A DNA stretch of 64,000 bases from Parabacteroides faecis (GCF_014647375.1 NZ_BMPB01000003.1:186001-250000), one strand, 5' to 3'. Shown: positions 7,710 through 17,450, counted from the stretch's first letter. Program-made: numbers and translations. Notes: generated from the letters alone by a model not told the origin.

Positions 7710-9737
7710 ATGAACGATATCAAAGTAATGAACAGAGCAGCGGATAATATCCGCGTCCTGGCAGCGTCAATGGTAGAAAAGGCTAAATCCGGTCATCCGG
7801 GCGGTGCAATGGGTGGTGCTGATTTTATCAATGTACTATTTTCAGAGTATTTAGTCTATGATCCCAAGAACCCGGAATGGGAAGGCAGGGACCGCTACTT
7901 CCAGGACCCGGGACACATGTCTCCGATGCTTTATTCAGCCCTCGCCCTTACCGGCAAATTCACGATGGAAGAACTGTCGCAGTTCCGCCAGTGGGGAAGT
8001 CCTACTCCGGGCCATCCTGAAGTAAACGTCAAGCAAGGAATCGAAAATACCTCAGGTCCGCTGGGACAAGGCCATACTTACGCAGTAGGTGCTGCGATCG
8101 CTGCCAAGTTCCTGAAAGCCCGCCTGGGAGATGTAATGAACCAGACTATTTACGCATATATATCCGATGGTGGTATCCAGGAAGAAATCTCACAAGGTGC
8201 CGGACGTGTTGCCGGAACACTGGGGCTGGACAACCTGATCATGTTCTACGACTCCAACAACATCCAGCTTTCTACAACCGTAGAAGAAGTAACGACTGAA
8301 AATGTTGCTATGAAATACGAGGCATGGGGCTGGAAAGTGATCAGCATCAACGGAAACGATGTAAATGAAATACGTAAGGCTTTGGATGAAGCGAAGGCAG
8401 AAACCCAACGTCCTACCCTGATCATCGGTGATACCATTATGGGTAAAGGTGCCCGCGGAGCCGACGACAGCAGCTACGAAAACAAAGTCTCCACACACGG
8501 TCAACCTCTGTCTGCTGCAGGTGCATCGATCGAAGAGACAATCAAGAACCTGGGAGGCGATCCTAAGAATCCGTTTACTGTATTCACAGACGTTGCCGAA
8601 CTGTATGCAAAACGTGCAAAAGAACTGGAAGCTATCGTAGCCGAACGTTATGCTGCTAAAGAAGCATGGGCGAAAGCCAATCCGGAACTGGCAGAGAAAA
8701 TGCAATTCTGGTTCTCCGGCAAAGCTCCTAAACTGGACTGGGAAGCTATCGAACAGAAAGCAAACCAGGCAACACGTGCCGCATCCGCTACCGTATTAGG
8801 CGTATTGGCAACCCAGGTTGAAAATATGGTTGTTTCATCTGCCGACCTTTCCAATTCGGACAAGACAGACGGTTTCCTGAAGAAAACACATTCATTTATA
8901 AAAGGAGATTTCAGCGGAGCTTTCTTCCAGGCTGGCGTTTCCGAATTGACCATGGCATGTGTATGTATCGGTATGTCACTGCACGGTGGTGTGATCGTGG
9001 CTTGCGGTACCTTCTTCGTATTCTCCGATTATATGAAACCAGCCATCCGTATGGCAGCATTGATGGAGCAGCCGGTTAAGTTCATCTGGTCGCACGACGC
9101 TTTCCGTGTCGGTGAAGACGGGCCTACTCACGAACCGGTTGAACAGGAAGCACAGATCCGCCTGATGGAAAAACTGAAGAATCACAAGGGACACAACTCT
9201 ATGCTGGTTCTCCGTCCGGCCGATGTTATTGAAACGACAATTGCATGGAAGATGGCAATGGAAAATACCGCCACTCCTACCGCTTTGATCCTTTCCCGTC
9301 AGAACATTAATGACCTGCCCGCAAAAGGAAGCCGTTACGACGAAGCTCTGCAGGCAGAAAAGGGTGCTTATATTGTAGAAAGCGATGAAAACCCGGACGT
9401 TATCATGGTCGCTTCCGGCTCGGAAGTAGCCACATTGGTTGAAGGAGCTGCACTGCTTCGCGCCGATGGCGTAAAGGTTCGTATCGTATCCGTTCCGTCT
9501 GAAGGACTGTTCCGCAGCCAGAGCAAGGAGTATCAGGAATCTGTTATTCCGACAGGAAGCAAGATTTTCGGTCTGACAGCCGGTCTGCCGGTCAACCTGG
9601 AAGGATTGGTCGGAGCCAACGGTAAGGTATGGGGACTCGAATCATTCGGATTCTCCGCTCCTTACAAGGTTCTGGACGAAAAACTGGGCTTCACCGGACA
9701 GAATGTATACAATCAGGTAAAAGAATTATTAGCATAA
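7710..9737 (+). CDS. tkt: transketolase
   Basis: A 675-residue thiamine-diphosphate enzyme of the non-oxidative pentose phosphate pathway; it moves two-carbon units between ketoses and aldoses. The N-terminal domain shows KSGHPGGAMGGADF and GPLGQGH (residues ~27-40 and ~116-122) and a cofactor region around SDGGIQEE...YDSNN (residues 153-184). The pyrimidine-binding domain follows, with HDAFRVGEDGPTHEPVEQ. Length is typical. With rpiB 194 bases on, it links arabinose and other pentoses to glycolysis. Between the two genes lies an unusual structured repeat. Confidence 0.96.
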   Translation: MNDIKVMNRAADNIRVLAASMVEKAKSGHPGGAMGGADFINVLFSEYLVYDPKNPEWEGRDRYFQDPGHMSPMLYSALALTGKFTMEELSQFRQWGSPTPGHPEVNVKQGIENTSGPLGQGHTYAVGAAIAAKFLKARLGDVMNQTIYAYISDGGIQEEISQGAGRVAGTLGLDNLIMFYDSNNIQLSTTVEEVTTENVAMKYEAWGWKVISINGNDVNEIRKALDEAKAETQRPTLIIGDTIMGKGARGADDSSYENKVSTHGQPLSAAGASIEETIKNLGGDPKNPFTVFTDVAELYAKRAKELEAIVAERYAAKEAWAKANPELAEKMQFWFSGKAPKLDWEAIEQKANQATRAASATVLGVLATQVENMVVSSADLSNSDKTDGFLKKTHSFIKGDFSGAFFQAGVSELTMACVCIGMSLHGGVIVACGTFFVFSDYMKPAIRMAALMEQPVKFIWSHDAFRVGEDGPTHEPVEQEAQIRLMEKLKNHKGHNSMLVLRPADVIETTIAWKMAMENTATPTALILSRQNINDLPAKGSRYDEALQAEKGAYIVESDENPDVIMVASGSEVATLVEGAALLRADGVKVRIVSVPSEGLFRSQSKEYQESVIPTGSKIFGLTAGLPVNLEGLVGANGKVWGLESFGFSAPYKVLDEKLGFTGQNVYNQVKELLA

Positions 9738-9756
9738 GAAACATAAGATAAAGCAT

Positions 9757-9904
9757 CCCTATGGTTGCACCGGCAGGAACGCCTCGGTTCCCGTAAGCGG
9801 AACCCCGGCGTTTCCTTCATCGCGAAGCCACGGTTGCACGAACAGGAACCAGCACGGTTACTGCATCGGGAACCAACACGGTTGCATCAGACGGAACCAT
9901 AGGG
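9757..9904. repeat. structured element with 24-bp tandem repeats, bounded by a 10-bp inverted repeat
   Basis: CCCTATGGTT at 9757-9766 and AACCATAGGG at 9895-9904 are perfect inverted copies. Three adjoining 24-base units at 9829-9852, 9853-9876 and 9877-9900 each begin CACGGTT and carry GGAACCA before the last base; a fourth diverged unit is at 9761-9784. Between them, AGGAACGCC and CGGTTCC pair with GGAACC and GGCGTTTCCT (9775-9816) as a strong hairpin. It is GC-richer than its surroundings and has no convincing coding frame. Confidence 0.7.
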
Positions 9905-9931
9905 CCATTTGTCTACCTCTAACAGATAAAG

Positions 9932-10363
9932 ATGAAAACACTAGGTTTATGTTGTGACCACGCAGGTTACGAACTAAAAGAGTATGTGAAACAAATACTG
10001 GACTCCAAAGGATTATCCTATAAGGATTTCGGAACCTGTTCAACAGAAAGTTGCGATTATCCCGATTTCGCCCATCCGTTGGCTTACGCTGTAGAAGCCG
10101 GGGAAGTATATCCCGGAATAGCGATCTGCGGATCAGGAAACGGTATTGCGATGACTTTAAACAAACACCAGGGAATACGGGCCGCTTTATGTTGGCAGGA
10201 AGAGATTGCACGATTGGCTCGTGAGCACAATGATGCCAATATACTTGTCATGCCCGGTCGGTTTATCAGTCAGGAGGAAGCTACCCGCGCTGTCGAAGCC
10301 TTTCTGAACACTCCTTTCGAAGGCGGTCGGCATATACGAAGAATAAACAAAATCCCGTTGTAA
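9932..10363 (+). CDS. rpiB: ribose-5-phosphate isomerase B
   Basis: A 143-residue RpiB/LacAB-family isomerase that interconverts ribose 5-phosphate and ribulose 5-phosphate. Typical motifs are LCCDHAGYELKE at the start (phosphate binding), the active-site cysteine region AICGSGNGIAMTLNK (about residues 69-83), and the C-terminal histidine/arginine region. It works with the preceding transketolase in the non-oxidative pentose phosphate pathway. Its last five codons form the left arm of the terminator, and the stop codon lies in the loop. Confidence 0.95.
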   Translation: MKTLGLCCDHAGYELKEYVKQILDSKGLSYKDFGTCSTESCDYPDFAHPLAYAVEAGEVYPGIAICGSGNGIAMTLNKHQGIRAALCWQEEIARLAREHNDANILVMPGRFISQEEATRAVEAFLNTPFEGGRHIRRINKIPL

Positions 10364-10376
10364 AAACAACGGGATT
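10351..10376 (+). terminator. rpiB terminator overlapping the stop codon
   Basis: AATCCCGTTG (10351-10360) pairs perfectly with CAACGGGATT (10367-10376), followed by ATTATATT. The rpiB TAA at 10361-10363 lies in the six-base loop. Confidence 0.8.
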
Positions 10377-10383
10377 ATTATAT

Positions 10384-10406
10384 TAGTGTCACCCCCTGTG
10401 ACACTA
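10384..10406. repeat. second hairpin between rpiB and the carboxyltransferase
   Basis: TAGTGTCAC (10384-10392) pairs with GTGACACTA (10398-10406) around a CCCCT loop. A 12-base palindrome TACCTATAGGTA follows at 10439-10450. The region separates two convergent genes; it may be a terminator for the minus-strand gene or a small repeat. Confidence 0.5.
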
Positions 10407-10482
10407 TAGAGTTAACAGTTGTAGGATTATAGGGCTGATACCTATAGGTATATAATGCCAACAGCTCCATAGACCTTTGTGC

Positions 10483-12066
10483 CTAGGAAAACATATTATC
10501 CTTGAACTTTTCCTTTTTACGTTTCGTCAGGAAATTACGGGCCGACATCGGAAAGAGTTCCAGCAACAAGACTTCTTTCTCATTTTCGGCAACCAGGATA
10601 CCGACTTCATCTATCATCGGGTTTTCCTGCATCTCATAATCCGAAGCATCATAACATTGTTCTTCCCGTTTACCGGTTATTTTCAAACGAAATTCCGGAT
10701 CTATCGGTAAAGGTGTTTTTCCAAACTCTCCCCGGATCAGGGAGATAAAAGGATATACAGGTTTACTGTAGAGAGGGCAACCATTCAACTCATCCAATGC
10801 ACAGGCTACAGCCTGTGAAGCGATCACCTGACTTACCGGGGTAACCAAAGGAGGTAAACCGGCATCCATACGTACCTGGGGAATCAATGACATCGCTTTC
10901 TCCAACAATTCGGGATGTCCCTGTTGCTTCAACAAAGCTACAATCTGATTATACATATTTACCGGGATCTGAGACTTCTGAACCAATTCATTCGGTTCGG
11001 GGAAGTTGAAATATTCCTCTATAGCGCGACAGAAAATGATCAGGTCGTCTTCCTTGTCATGGCGGGCAGCTTCGATAGCGTCATTGAAGAAACGGTCTAT
11101 TTCGGTAGGTAATTTATCGGTCAGAGGGTTAAAGGGATTAGGAAGTTCTTTGGCGGAATCGTAAGCCCGCAGCTCCTTGCGTATCTTGAAAAGTTCGGCA
11201 TTGATACGGGCGACGGCTTCCATATCGATCTCCAACTCTATTCCCATCTTCTTGCAGAAGACATAGATCAATTCGATAGCGGGTGCAGAGCAACCTCCGG
11301 CAAAATACCATATATTCGTATCGACGATATCCACACCGTTGACAATAGCAGCCAGCATAGAAGGTAGGCCGTATCCGGCAATACAACGGGTATGGAAGTC
11401 AACGGGAGCCTTCAGATTCTTCTTGAAAAGACGTATCAGCTCGGCTGTCTTTCCCGGAGTGATCAGGCCGTTGGCATCTTCCAGAGTAATAATGTCGGCA
11501 CTATAATTTTCCATTTGCCGGGCTTTTTCCAGGAAATAGTCATTCTTAAAGATCGGCTTATGCAACGGGCGGCCATGCAGGGCGGCTTCTATCCGTTCCA
11601 AAGCGGAATGGTGTGGATCGATGGCATAGCAGACGGCACAATCGGCCATTCCTCCATAACGATCGGTATATTTGATAGCCGGCTTCATATTGTCGACATC
11701 GTTCATAGCATCGAAGATACGCATAATATTAATGCCCGACTCGACAGCGTTACGGCAAAGACCTTTGACGACATTGTCCGGATAAGGATTGTAGCCGAAC
11801 AGGTCGCGCCCACGGCATAAGGCGGCGAGCTTGGTTGTCGTACCTACGGCTGCTTTTATCTTTTCCAGTCTCTCCCAGGGATCTTCATTCAGATATCGCA
11901 TGGCAGCATCGGGAACTGCCCCACCCCACACTTCCATTGCGTAGAAACCAACCTCTTTATAGAAAGATAATACACGATCGATTTGTTGTTGTGACATGCG
12001 TGTTGCAAATGCTGACTGCTGCCCGTCACGGAGGGTGAGGTCGCGGATTAATAATTTATGTACCAT
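10483..12066 (-). CDS. pyruvate/oxaloacetate carboxyltransferase-like subunit with altered metal site
   Basis: A 527-residue protein of the pyruvate carboxylase/oxaloacetate decarboxylase alpha group. It has the HMGL-like TIM barrel (IRDLTLRDGQQS at residues 7-18, MRIFDAMNDV at ~115) and a C-terminal PYC/OADA-like part, but no biotinyl domain (no AMKM motif), as in other stand-alone B subunits. Family members bind the catalytic metal with Asp, a carbamylated Lys and an HxH pair. Here the KDM/KD site reads LEDANG (E196) and HxH reads FHTRC (H225, R227). The Lys and the second His therefore appear replaced. No biotin carboxylase or biotin carrier gene is nearby. Activity as a carboxyltransferase is doubtful. 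Confidence 0.85.
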   Translation of the reverse strand: MVHKLLIRDLTLRDGQQSAFATRMSQQQIDRVLSFYKEVGFYAMEVWGGAVPDAAMRYLNEDPWERLEKIKAAVGTTTKLAALCRGRDLFGYNPYPDNVVKGLCRNAVESGINIMRIFDAMNDVDNMKPAIKYTDRYGGMADCAVCYAIDPHHSALERIEAALHGRPLHKPIFKNDYFLEKARQMENYSADIITLEDANGLITPGKTAELIRLFKKNLKAPVDFHTRCIAGYGLPSMLAAIVNGVDIVDTNIWYFAGGCSAPAIELIYVFCKKMGIELEIDMEAVARINAELFKIRKELRAYDSAKELPNPFNPLTDKLPTEIDRFFNDAIEAARHDKEDDLIIFCRAIEEYFNFPEPNELVQKSQIPVNMYNQIVALLKQQGHPELLEKAMSLIPQVRMDAGLPPLVTPVSQVIASQAVACALDELNGCPLYSKPVYPFISLIRGEFGKTPLPIDPEFRLKITGKREEQCYDASDYEMQENPMIDEVGILVAENEKEVLLLELFPMSARNFLTKRKKEKFKDNMFS

Positions 12067-12084
12067 ATTTGTGTTTGTTTAATT

Positions 12085-12218
12085 TTACTTTTCTCTTGAT
12101 AGAAAAGTAAACAAAAGATCAAGGCCTCAGCGGGTGAGCGTCCGTGGAGGGAGAAGACGGAGCAGCGAAGCCGGTGCAGCCTTGATCTTTTGTCTACTTT
12201 TGGATCAAGCCAAAAGTA
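12085..12218 (-). repeat. triple-hairpin palindromic repeat, copy 1
   Basis: Three nested or tandem stems: TTACTTTTC/GAAAAGTAA (12085-12093 with 12102-12110), CAAAAGATCAAGGC/GCCTTGATCTTTTG (12112-12125 with 12179-12192, enclosing 53 GC-rich bases), and TACTTTTGG/CCAAAAGTA (12195-12203 with 12210-12218). It begins directly after the susD-A stop codon on the minus strand. A related copy lies at 51116-51221 directly after the purF-like stop codon. It could serve as a 3' terminator or RNA-stabilising structure. Confidence 0.85.
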
Positions 12219-12219
12219 G

Positions 12220-14139
12220 TTAATGTTGATTCCACCAAAGCGGGGTTGTCGTCAGATCCGGTCCCCCCAGCAATTCCAGTGCCTTCTGATACCCTTCCAG
12301 GTTATTTGTCTGGATATTGGCAGGATAACGGTAGCGTTTAGGGTAGAAATCCCAGCGGCATTCTTTGGCTGTTGCCATAGTCAAAGGAACCTGGTTCAAT
12401 GGGTTGTAGTCTTTTTCTACAGCCTGATTCTCAAAGAACGGCAGACCGAGACGGCGATGATCGCTCCAGGCTTCTTCCGGTAACCAGGGTACCTGTGCAA
12501 TGTATTTCTGAGTGATAATCTTCGTCAGTGCATCGTTATTGTAAGAGCCACCGCGATAGATGGAATTCTTCGGATAATTATATGTCATTGTCTTGTTTTC
12601 CTTTGTATAAGGATCGACATAATTGACTGTGTACGGTTGCGCTTCTGTCGTATGGTCAAAGCTGACAGAGGTACCTACACGATTATAATCCGTCGATGTC
12701 AGATATTGTGCAACCTGGTTTTGCAAGCCATGATATTCGAAACTGGCAGTGATGCCACTCTCATAATTCGACTTGGCGGTACCCGGAACCGTCCAACCTT
12801 TCAGGGCTGCTTCCGCCAACAGGAAATAACTTTCCCACGGACCGAAGAAGACACGTTTCTGAGTATTCATACGATACTGTTTCGACATGGAAGGATAGTT
12901 ATAATTCTTTCCTGTCAGTGCACTGACCAGACCGGACAGATTATTCCATTCTCCGGCTACCCAGGTACCCCAGGTATAACGAGGATCGACCGTCAGCATC
13001 GGTTTAGTATTATCGTTCGGGTCCATCAATTCGACCGGCTGTACTTCGCTGGCCGCACCGATATAATCGGAATAAACCACCCCGTCATTCCAGCCTACCA
13101 CGCTGAACAGTTTAGGTCCACGCGGATCGACATACTGAGGGATCGCATCAAAATAGAATCCGGCACACGGATCATTCGTCTTCAGCGGGAAATGTTTGTC
13201 CAGATATAACCCCATATAGGTATGAGGATCTTTCAGATGACTCTTCAGTGAGTCGGGAACAGGAAATTCGATACCGCCTAATCCTTCTGCCAGATTCTTG
13301 AAAGTGACAGACATCGCCTGTGCATTCCAGGTACGCGACATTACACTTGTCAAATCGTTCCAACCATCTTTTTCCTGTACGCCAGCCAGGTCATTCAGGG
13401 AAGAGATAAAAGTCTTGCCCGCTGCATCTTCGAACTCAGTCTTTGCCAGTTCCGGAGAGACAGCCGAAATACGCATGGCGTAACGCATACGCAAAGAGTT
13501 TGCATATTTCTTCCATTCATTGATATTTCCGGCATAGAAAGCATCTTCACCAGCCATCGGTTCCATATTAATGGAAGGATCGAGGGCAGCCTCCGCTTCT
13601 TTCAGCTCTTTCAGGATAAAGCCGTAAATAGTTTCCACACTATCATATTCGGCAGGCACACCCGTGAAAGCCGACAAAGCCGGGATCGGTCCGAAACCAT
13701 CCGATACTTCCGCATTCAGGTAAGCACGCCAGATACGTGCCATCTGTATCACATTCTTATAATAAGGATATTGTTCGGCTTCGCCTTCGGCAACCTTCTT
13801 TTCACCCAGTTCGATCGCCTTGGTGGCTTTGTTCAACCAACCTACAGCGTATGAGTTACTCAGATATAGGGTAATATAGTCGTTATTGTCCGTTCCGATC
13901 GTAAAACCGCTACCCCGGTTGAAGCGGGAAGCACGGTTCCACTCGGCAATGAAGATACGTTCGGCAATCTCCGGGTTCATCTGTGCTCCGACAATAGAGC
14001 CGTTCAGGAACCATTCAGGCTTCACTTTGTCCTCACCTACCTGGTTAGGGTCTTCGTTTATTTCCTGAAAATCATTACAGGATGTAAACAAAGCGGCTAT
14101 CGAGAACATGCCTGCCAGTAATATATTCTTGGTGTTCAT
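12220..14139 (-). CDS. SusD-like outer-membrane lipoprotein (system A)
   Basis: A 639-residue surface lipoprotein. The signal peptide ends in a lipobox with Cys21 (ALFTSC), followed by NDFQEINEDPN, which is typical of SusD/RagB proteins; the acidic stretch fits surface export. The helical scaffold motif INEWKKYANSLRMRYAMRIS near residue 205 marks the SusD-like_2 branch. Such proteins cap their SusC channel and hand over the ligand. The gene lies 37 bases downstream of susC-A, so both form one unit. The ligand is unknown; no carbohydrate enzyme accompanies it. Confidence 0.93.
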   Translation of the reverse strand: MNTKNILLAGMFSIAALFTSCNDFQEINEDPNQVGEDKVKPEWFLNGSIVGAQMNPEIAERIFIAEWNRASRFNRGSGFTIGTDNNDYITLYLSNSYAVGWLNKATKAIELGEKKVAEGEAEQYPYYKNVIQMARIWRAYLNAEVSDGFGPIPALSAFTGVPAEYDSVETIYGFILKELKEAEAALDPSINMEPMAGEDAFYAGNINEWKKYANSLRMRYAMRISAVSPELAKTEFEDAAGKTFISSLNDLAGVQEKDGWNDLTSVMSRTWNAQAMSVTFKNLAEGLGGIEFPVPDSLKSHLKDPHTYMGLYLDKHFPLKTNDPCAGFYFDAIPQYVDPRGPKLFSVVGWNDGVVYSDYIGAASEVQPVELMDPNDNTKPMLTVDPRYTWGTWVAGEWNNLSGLVSALTGKNYNYPSMSKQYRMNTQKRVFFGPWESYFLLAEAALKGWTVPGTAKSNYESGITASFEYHGLQNQVAQYLTSTDYNRVGTSVSFDHTTEAQPYTVNYVDPYTKENKTMTYNYPKNSIYRGGSYNNDALTKIITQKYIAQVPWLPEEAWSDHRRLGLPFFENQAVEKDYNPLNQVPLTMATAKECRWDFYPKRYRYPANIQTNNLEGYQKALELLGGPDLTTTPLWWNQH

Positions 14140-14176
14140 CTTGTTTTATTTCTTTATTGTTCTTATTAAACCATCT

Positions 14177-17100
14177 TTAAAATCCTACCGTAACGTTGAA
14201 CGTAAATGAGCGGCTGGTCGGTGCAGCCCCGTTTTCAAATCCGGTGGCATTCGTATTGGTTGCCGATACGGATTCGGGGTCGATACCCGGCAGGTTATAA
14301 TGGATCATCCATACATTGTTACAAGTGGCCGACAGACGCAGGCGCTGGAACGGTGTCTTTTGTAACATGGCCCGGTTAAAGTCATAGCCAAGCGTGATGT
14401 TACGCAGACGGATATTGGTAGCATCATACGTAAACATTTCAGGCAAACCGTAGTTTCCGGTCGAACCGATACGTTCCCAATAGTTCTGATGAGTTACAGG
14501 GACTTTATTTTCCGCATAACCGTTAGAGGTCTGTACCACAGAATTAGGGACCACGAAGTCCTGACGATTGCCGTTGACTACTGTTCCGGCGGCATTACCA
14601 CGGACATACAGGTTGGAAGCCGTAGCCGAATACAAGTCACCACCGATACGGAAGTCTACCAGGAAGCTAAGATTGAAACCTTTATACGCAAAGCTGTTTG
14701 TCCATCCCAGCATCCAGTCGGGACTTTGATTACCGACCTTCGATTTGCCGGTCGTGATCAGCGGCAGACCGTCTTCACCTACAATGATCTTGCCATAGTT
14801 AGGATCGTTCTTATCTTCTACACGCTGGAATGTTTGTCCGTAGATATCACCGTAATAACTACCTTGTACGGCTACGATCTGGATAGCATCCAATGTTTTT
14901 ATATCATAGAGAGTAACACCCGGATACAGGTCGATGATCTTGTTCCGGTTCAGAGAGAATTGTGCCGTCGAATTCCAGCTCAATCCTTTCGGGTTATCGA
15001 GGATCGCACCGTTCAATGAGATTTCGATACCTTCGTTCTGGATATTACCGGCATTTACTTTCCGTGAACTATAACCGGAGAACGGGTCCATCGGGAGGTT
15101 CAGCAACTGACGGGTGGCGTTTGTCTTATACCAGGCAGCATCCAATCCCAAACGGTTATTGAAGAAGCGGACATCGAAACCGGCTTCCCACGATTTTATC
15201 AACTCACTGCGTACCGTAGAATCAAAAAGCACATTGCCCGGAGCAGACGTCGTATTCCCATTCTCATCCTTTCCTACCGTAAAGTTATTGTATAACTGAT
15301 ACGGATCGAGGTCGTTACCTACTTCTGCATAAGAAGCTCTCACCTTGGCAAAGGTAAACCATTCAGGCATCTGCCCACCCAACTTCGGAACCATATCGGA
15401 GATAACGCCCGACAAGCTGACTGACGGATAGAAATAAGAACGATTGGCTTTCGACATAGTAGACGACCAGTCGTTACGTGCCGTCACATCCAGGAACAGA
15501 TAACCGTCCCAGTTCAACTGCAACGATCCATACAGCGAATTCATCTTGCGGCGGATCAGTTCGGAGGTGACTGTCGGTTTATTGATACCATTGTTCAGGG
15601 AGAAGAGGTTCGGGACAAGCAGTTCGCCTGCCGAAGCATTCATCTTCGTTCGTTTCTGCATCATCAGGTTACCACCAAAAGAAACAAATCCACCCAGACG
15701 GTCGATCAGGTTATCCTTACGGGCTGTAGCCAGGAAACTATAGTTATTTTCGTAGAATGTTTCAGAACCTTCGTTGTACAGACCACTTGGCGTTGTATTT
15801 CCACCGGCATATACTTTTTCATTTTTAGTAGTCGTATAATAGTCGGTACCACCCCGGAGTTCAATATCGAACCAATTCGTTGGAGCGTATTTCAATGCGA
15901 TATTACCCAGCAAACGGTTACGGGTATCGTTGTTTTGCCGGTATTTGGTTACCCAGTACGGGTTTTCCTGCGGATTCTTCGAGGCATCCCACCAGATCAT
16001 GTTTCCCTGTTCATCCACATCCTGTTTAAACTCAGCGACATTCAGTGAACGGGGCAAATTATAGATCGTGTTGAATGCATTGGAAGGATTGACACCCTGG
16101 ATCGGGCGGTTGTGGGCATTCATATTGATGTAGTTCACTTTGGCATCGATCTTCCACTTTTCGGCTTCATCGAGGAAAGTGGTTGCACGCAAAGTAATAT
16201 TCGTCTTGTTCAGTTTTGATTCGGGAGTGATACCGGCATCATCCGAACGGTTGATAGAAGAGAATACCGATGTCCCTTTTATATTCTGCTGGAAACTGAC
16301 ACCTTCATTGAAGGAAGTCCCGGTATTGAAAAAGGCATCTATATTATCATAAGTCTTTAAAGGTACCTGACGTCCGAGCCAGTCGGAGACCATCTGTCCT
16401 TCCGCTTTCGGTCCCCAGCTCAAACGCGACTGGTTATCGTAAGCACCGACCGAACCTTGTCCGAAGCTGTTCTGCAGATCCGGTTTAAGGAAAATCGATT
16501 CAGTCGTGATACCGGCATTGACCGTGATACCCAGACCTTCGTTTTTCTTTCCCGACTTAGTGGTGATCAGGATCACACCGTTACCGGCACGCGACCCGTA
16601 CAAAGCGGCAGCAGAAGCACCTTTCAGCACCGTCATCGATTCGATATCTTCGGGGTTGATATCGGAAAGACCGTTACCCATATCGGCACCGGAGTTACCC
16701 CATACATCATCGACACCGCCTGTGAAGTTATCCATCGGCGTACCGTCGACTACGATCAGCGGCTGGTTGCTACCGGTCAGGGAGTTGTTACCACGCAGAA
16801 CGATTTTAGAAGAACCTCCTACCCCATTACTGGAGCGCACGATCTGCAGACCGGAGACTTTTCCTGATAAGGAATTGGCAAGATTCGGTTCGCGTGACGA
16901 CAGCAATTCGTCACCTTTCAGTTCCTGCATCGCGTAACCCAGTGCTTTCTTGTCACGTTTCATACCTAAAGCGGTCACAACGACTTCATCCAGCTTCTGG
17001 GCATCTTCTGCCAGTTTAACATTCAATGTAGCTTGTCCGGTGTAAGGAATATCTTGTGTGGCAAAACCAATAAAAGAGATTTGGATAATGTCTCCCTTCT

Positions 17101-17344
17101 TTACGCCTTCCAGAGTGAAATGACCATCCATATCGGTCATAGTACCTGTGGTAGTACCTTTTATTACAACAGAAGCCCCTGCGACGGGTCCGAACTCATC
17201 TTCTACTGTTCCCGTTACTTTCGTATCCTGTTGGGAAATGTCAATAGCAGGATTCCCGGTATTCGGATTGGCAAAGGCGTTTCCGTTGAAACCCAACGCG
17301 CCCGCCAGGAGAATCATGCTGACAGATTTGAATCTTTTCAACAT
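14177..17344 (-). CDS. SusC-like TonB-dependent outer-membrane transporter (system A)
   Basis: A 1,055-residue outer-membrane channel. A signal peptide (residues 1-26) is followed by a carboxypeptidase-regulatory-like domain (about 40-112), the SusC/RagA TonB-box region LDEVVVTALGMKR (118-130), a plug domain and a 22-strand type barrel ending in FTFNVTVGF. No STN domain precedes these, so signalling through a FecR/sigma pair is not expected, and none is encoded nearby. It imports an unknown oligomer with its SusD partner, powered by TonB. The first ~130 residues closely resemble those of the other two SusC proteins here. Confidence 0.95.
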   Translation of the reverse strand: MLKRFKSVSMILLAGALGFNGNAFANPNTGNPAIDISQQDTKVTGTVEDEFGPVAGASVVIKGTTTGTMTDMDGHFTLEGVKKGDIIQISFIGFATQDIPYTGQATLNVKLAEDAQKLDEVVVTALGMKRDKKALGYAMQELKGDELLSSREPNLANSLSGKVSGLQIVRSSNGVGGSSKIVLRGNNSLTGSNQPLIVVDGTPMDNFTGGVDDVWGNSGADMGNGLSDINPEDIESMTVLKGASAAALYGSRAGNGVILITTKSGKKNEGLGITVNAGITTESIFLKPDLQNSFGQGSVGAYDNQSRLSWGPKAEGQMVSDWLGRQVPLKTYDNIDAFFNTGTSFNEGVSFQQNIKGTSVFSSINRSDDAGITPESKLNKTNITLRATTFLDEAEKWKIDAKVNYINMNAHNRPIQGVNPSNAFNTIYNLPRSLNVAEFKQDVDEQGNMIWWDASKNPQENPYWVTKYRQNNDTRNRLLGNIALKYAPTNWFDIELRGGTDYYTTTKNEKVYAGGNTTPSGLYNEGSETFYENNYSFLATARKDNLIDRLGGFVSFGGNLMMQKRTKMNASAGELLVPNLFSLNNGINKPTVTSELIRRKMNSLYGSLQLNWDGYLFLDVTARNDWSSTMSKANRSYFYPSVSLSGVISDMVPKLGGQMPEWFTFAKVRASYAEVGNDLDPYQLYNNFTVGKDENGNTTSAPGNVLFDSTVRSELIKSWEAGFDVRFFNNRLGLDAAWYKTNATRQLLNLPMDPFSGYSSRKVNAGNIQNEGIEISLNGAILDNPKGLSWNSTAQFSLNRNKIIDLYPGVTLYDIKTLDAIQIVAVQGSYYGDIYGQTFQRVEDKNDPNYGKIIVGEDGLPLITTGKSKVGNQSPDWMLGWTNSFAYKGFNLSFLVDFRIGGDLYSATASNLYVRGNAAGTVVNGNRQDFVVPNSVVQTSNGYAENKVPVTHQNYWERIGSTGNYGLPEMFTYDATNIRLRNITLGYDFNRAMLQKTPFQRLRLSATCNNVWMIHYNLPGIDPESVSATNTNATGFENGAAPTSRSFTFNVTVGF

Positions 17345-17381
17345 ACTGATGTTTTTTGTTTAATTTATTAGATTAAATGTG

Positions 17382-17388
17382 TTTGGCG
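17382..17388 (-). promoter_or_regulatory. CGCCAAA leader motif, susC-A
   Basis: CGCCAAA on the minus strand, with 37 bases between it and the ATG. The same motif occurs at the same distance before susC-B and 32 bases before susC-C. Confidence 0.45.
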
Positions 17389-17450
17389 TCAACCAACGTC
17401 ATTTGGTAATATAAACAGAAAGAAACAAGCGTTGTTGCAAGATTAACATT

